From Actinomycetota bacterium (GTDB lineage Bacteria > Actinomycetota > Actinomycetes > Nanopelagicales > Nanopelagicaceae): a stretch of DNA of 7,398 nucleotides. Made by a program: the position numbers and the translations under genes. The stretch covers positions 1 to 7,398 of the forward strand of contig CANKXJ010000037.1 of NCBI GenBank assembly GCA_947487595.1. Reading direction: 5' to 3'. Positions 5,603 to 7,398 of the stretch are shown here, piece after piece (within the stretch, counting starts at the first letter, position 1; each line of letters opens with the position of its first letter). Below the pieces are notes generated by a model. The model had not been told where the DNA came from, made no database searches, and saw only the letters and a program-made list of their open reading frames with translations.

Positions 5603-6529
5603 ATGACAATTTATAACAACATCACAGAAATTTTCGGAAACACACCACTACTGCGCATCAACAAGATCACAGATGGTGCTGCAGGAAATGTTTATGCCAA
5701 GCTGGAGTTCTATAACCCAACATCATCTGTTAAGGATCGCCTCGCTATTGCGATGATCGATGCTGCCGAGGCAAGTGGCGAGCTCAAGCCTGGCGGGACA
5801 ATTGTTGAAGCAACATCTGGAAATACAGGCATTGCAGTAGCAATGGTTGCTGCAGCTCGTGGATACAAGTCGATTTTCACAATGCCAGAGTCGGTTTCAA
5901 AGGAGCGTCGCAAGTTAATTCGCGCCTTTGGCGCAGAGCTTGTATTAACACCAGCAGGTGAAGGTATGAAAGGCGCAGTTGCAGCAGCTGAAAAGCTTGG
6001 TGATAGTGGTGCAGTTCTAGTTCGTCAGTTTGAAAACGAAGCAGGACCAGAGATTCACTACAAAACAACGGGTGCTGAGATTTGGCGCGACCTTGATGGG
6101 AAAGTTGATGCTTTTGTTTCAGGCATTGGCACGGGCGGAACAATTACTGGCACGGGCCGTTACTTAAAAGAGAAAAACCCGGCAATTAAGGTCTTTGGTG
6201 TGGAACCTGCTGCATCGCCAATTTTAAATGGTGGAGAGCCGGGGGCACACCCCATTCAGGGAATTGGAGCTAACTTCATTCCTAATGTTTTGGATCGCTC
6301 TGTCTATGACGAGATCCTGGATGCAACTGCAGCCGATGCAATTAAATATGCACGCCGTGCAGGAGCAGAAGAAGGATTCCTTGCTGGAATTTCATCTGGT
6401 GCAACGTTGTGGGCAGCATCAGAGATTGCTAAGCGCCCAGAGTTTGCCGGCAAGAACATTGTTGTTATCTGTGCTTCAAATGGAGAGCGCTATCTATCAA
6501 CAGTTCTATATGAGGACTTGGTTGACTAA
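5603..6529 (+). CDS. cysK: O-acetylserine sulfhydrylase (cysteine synthase A)
   Basis: CysK is a cytoplasmic PLP enzyme that replaces the acetyl group of O-acetylserine with sulfide to give cysteine. At 308 residues it has the standard length. FGNTPLLRI (11-19) opens the fold. K44 in NPTSSVKDRLA is the PLP-binding Lys. TSGNTG (71-76) binds the substrate carboxylate, and is also the loop that receives the CysE C-terminus in known complexes. GTGGT (176-180) holds the PLP phosphate. S265 in GISSGA faces the pyridine nitrogen, and NGERYLST (293-300) closes the family pattern. The start is ATG 5603, with AGGGAGA (5593-5599) as ribosome binding site. cysE follows after 3 bp. Related cystathionine beta-synthases usually carry extra C-terminal domains, absent here, and the CysE partner next door supports CysK. 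Confidence 0.96.
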   Translation: MTIYNNITEIFGNTPLLRINKITDGAAGNVYAKLEFYNPTSSVKDRLAIAMIDAAEASGELKPGGTIVEATSGNTGIAVAMVAAARGYKSIFTMPESVSKERRKLIRAFGAELVLTPAGEGMKGAVAAAEKLGDSGAVLVRQFENEAGPEIHYKTTGAEIWRDLDGKVDAFVSGIGTGGTITGTGRYLKEKNPAIKVFGVEPAASPILNGGEPGAHPIQGIGANFIPNVLDRSVYDEILDATAADAIKYARRAGAEEGFLAGISSGATLWAASEIAKRPEFAGKNIVVICASNGERYLSTVLYEDLVD

Positions 6530-6532
6530 TTA

Positions 6533-7045
6533 ATGGCAATTCTAAAACGCATCATTGAAGACCTTGATAACGCGATTAGTCATGATCCAGCTGCGCGCAA
6601 TCGCTTAGAGGTCGCTTTGGCATACCCAGGTGTGCATGCGATTTGGGGACATCGAATTTCACATTTCCTGTGGAAGAGAAAGTTGAAACTTCTTGCACGC
6701 ATTCACTCAAATGCTGTGCGCTTCACGACAGGAATTGAAATTCATCCAGCAGCAGTTATTGGGCGTCGCTTCTTTATCGACCACGGTATGGGCGTTGTTA
6801 TTGGTGCAACATCAATTATTGGTGATGATGTGATGCTCTATCACGATGTAACTCTGGGAGCTCGTGGTATCGAAAAGGGTAATCGCCATCCCAGGATTGA
6901 AAATAATGTAATTATTGGTGCTGGTGCGCGCGTACTTGGAAATGTGACCATAGGCGAGGGATCGCGTATCAGTGCCAACGCTGTTATTACCAAGGATTTA
7001 GCCCCAAGAACCATGCTCGATCACGCTGACTTCTTTGTTATTTAA
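6533..7045 (+). CDS. cysE: Serine O-acetyltransferase, short EpsC/CysE type
   Basis: CysE acetylates serine with acetyl-CoA to give O-acetylserine, the substrate of CysK. At 170 residues it is the short form, with an abbreviated N-terminal helical part (1-65) and a left-handed beta-helix of hexapeptide repeats (about 68-157: HPAAVIG, VVIGATSIIGDD, NVIIGAGARVLGN, VTIGEGSRISANAVI). The catalytic Asp-His pair is visible as D83-H84 in FIDHGMG, and H119 in RHPRI matches the second active-site His. Where most relatives have GETA after this His, this one has GATS (A92), losing a conserved Glu. The tail is DHADFFVI, ending in Ile, the residue that anchors CysE in the CysK active site in known complexes, and it lacks the usual GVPA end. 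It starts 3 bp after cysK with no good ribosome binding site, suggesting coupled translation. Confidence 0.92.
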   Translation: MAILKRIIEDLDNAISHDPAARNRLEVALAYPGVHAIWGHRISHFLWKRKLKLLARIHSNAVRFTTGIEIHPAAVIGRRFFIDHGMGVVIGATSIIGDDVMLYHDVTLGARGIEKGNRHPRIENNVIIGAGARVLGNVTIGEGSRISANAVITKDLAPRTMLDHADFFVI

Positions 7046-7063
7046 GGGTAGTTAACACAGCCG

Positions 7064-7069
7064 TAATCT
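7064..7069 (+). promoter_or_regulatory. Possible -10 box of the glutamine synthetase gene
   Basis: TAATCT fits TANNNT and lies in the 45-bp gap after cysE. Transcription would start near 7076, giving a very short leader before either ATG (7082 or 7091). No clear -35 hexamer or terminator is seen in the gap, so read-through from cysE is also possible. Confidence 0.35.
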
Positions 7070-7090
7070 GCATTTGTAAGAATGCCTCTC

Positions 7091-7398
7091 ATGAGTACTG
7101 AGATCAGCAAGCAAGAAGAGTTCGTTCTTCGCACCCTTGAAGAGCGCAATATTCGCTTTGTGCGTTTGTGGTTTACAGATGTTTTGGGTTTCCTTAAATC
7201 TGTAGCTATCGCACCAGCTGAGTTAGAAAATGCTTTTGATGAAGGTATTGGCTTTGATGGCTCTGCAATTGAAGGCTTTGCACGTGTGACTGAGTCAGAT
7301 ATGTTGGCAAAACCAGATCCTGCAACATTTTCTATTTTGCCTTGGCGCACAGAATCTCCAGGTGCTGCACGCATGTTCTGTGACATCGTGATGCCAGA
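7091..7398 (+). CDS. Type I glutamine synthetase, GlnA2-like, N-terminal 102 residues, partial
   Basis: Type I glutamine synthetases join ammonia and glutamate with ATP in a cytoplasmic dodecamer. The first 102 residues show EEFVLRTLEERNIRFVRLWF (about 9-28) and TDVLGFLKSVAIAP, the N-terminal beta-grasp domain. FDGSAIEGFARVTESDMLAKPD follows, containing the Asp loop that reaches into the neighbouring subunit's active site. The opening closely matches M. tuberculosis GlnA2 as I recall it. Some Streptomyces GlnA-like relatives in this group act on polyamines instead of ammonia, so the substrate is uncertain, and the deciding C-terminal regions lie beyond the window. I chose ATG 7091; an in-frame ATG at 7082 would add three residues. 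Neither has a clear ribosome binding site. It lies 45 bp after cysE on the same strand. Confidence 0.9.
   Translation, partial: MSTEISKQEEFVLRTLEERNIRFVRLWFTDVLGFLKSVAIAPAELENAFDEGIGFDGSAIEGFARVTESDMLAKPDPATFSILPWRTESPGAARMFCDIVMP

Noticed and set aside
7051..7068. GlnR-like nitrogen-control box (GTTAAC and GTAATC half sites) before the glutamine synthetase
   Set aside because: The half sites are imperfect and 12 nt apart rather than the 11 expected for GlnR boxes, so the match is too weak to call.
7042..7386. 114-codon minus-strand ORF opposite the glutamine synthetase start
   Set aside because: The plus strand has unmistakable glutamine synthetase sequence over the same bases.

Overview
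The window looks like chromosomal DNA from an actinobacterium of moderate G+C (roughly mid-40s percent by eye, not computed). Three things suggest this. Tgt carries the stretch after TDSGGFQ that is typical of actinobacteria. The partial glutamine synthetase closely resembles actinobacterial GlnA2. Three genes have a TANNNT -10 box 6-7 nt before the ATG and no Shine-Dalgarno sequence, which is the layout of leaderless mRNAs. Low-G+C freshwater lineages such as Nanopelagicales (acI) would fit, but that placement is inference.

Layout: (1) 1-444, minus, the 5' part of tgt, cut by the window edge. (2) 445-507, a short divergent region with a perfect 16-bp palindrome, then a MarR-family regulator (508-990, plus). 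(3) 1006-1040, a strong symmetric terminator between convergent genes. (4) 1050-1346, minus, a 98-residue histone-H1-tail-like protein made almost only of Ala, Lys, Arg and Pro and built from 12-14-residue repeats. (5) 1347-1570, an A+T-rich spacer holding this gene's upstream region and the 3' end of the next unit. (6) 1571-3686, minus, panB followed by an MFS transporter. (7) 3687-3761, a divergent promoter region, then nadE (3762-5408, plus), a glutamine-dependent NAD synthetase. (8) 5409-5602, a leader region with a probable leaderless 25-codon ORF rich in Cys and Ser near its end. (9) cysK (5603-6529) and cysE (6533-7045), the two-enzyme cysteine branch. (10) From 7091, the start of a type I glutamine synthetase of GlnA2 type, cut by the right edge.

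How the genes work together: cysE makes O-acetylserine from serine and acetyl-CoA, and cysK converts it with sulfide to cysteine. CysE ends in Ile (DFFVI), as required in known CysE-CysK complexes. The short ORF upstream places Cys codons where a cysteine-starved ribosome would stall, and the segment around its first Cys codon can pair with the cysK ribosome binding site. This makes a cysteine-responsive attenuator the most interesting proposal in the window. panB (pantothenate and CoA) and nadE (NAD) are divergent cofactor genes sharing one 75-bp control region. No transposon, CRISPR array, tRNA or rRNA was seen.
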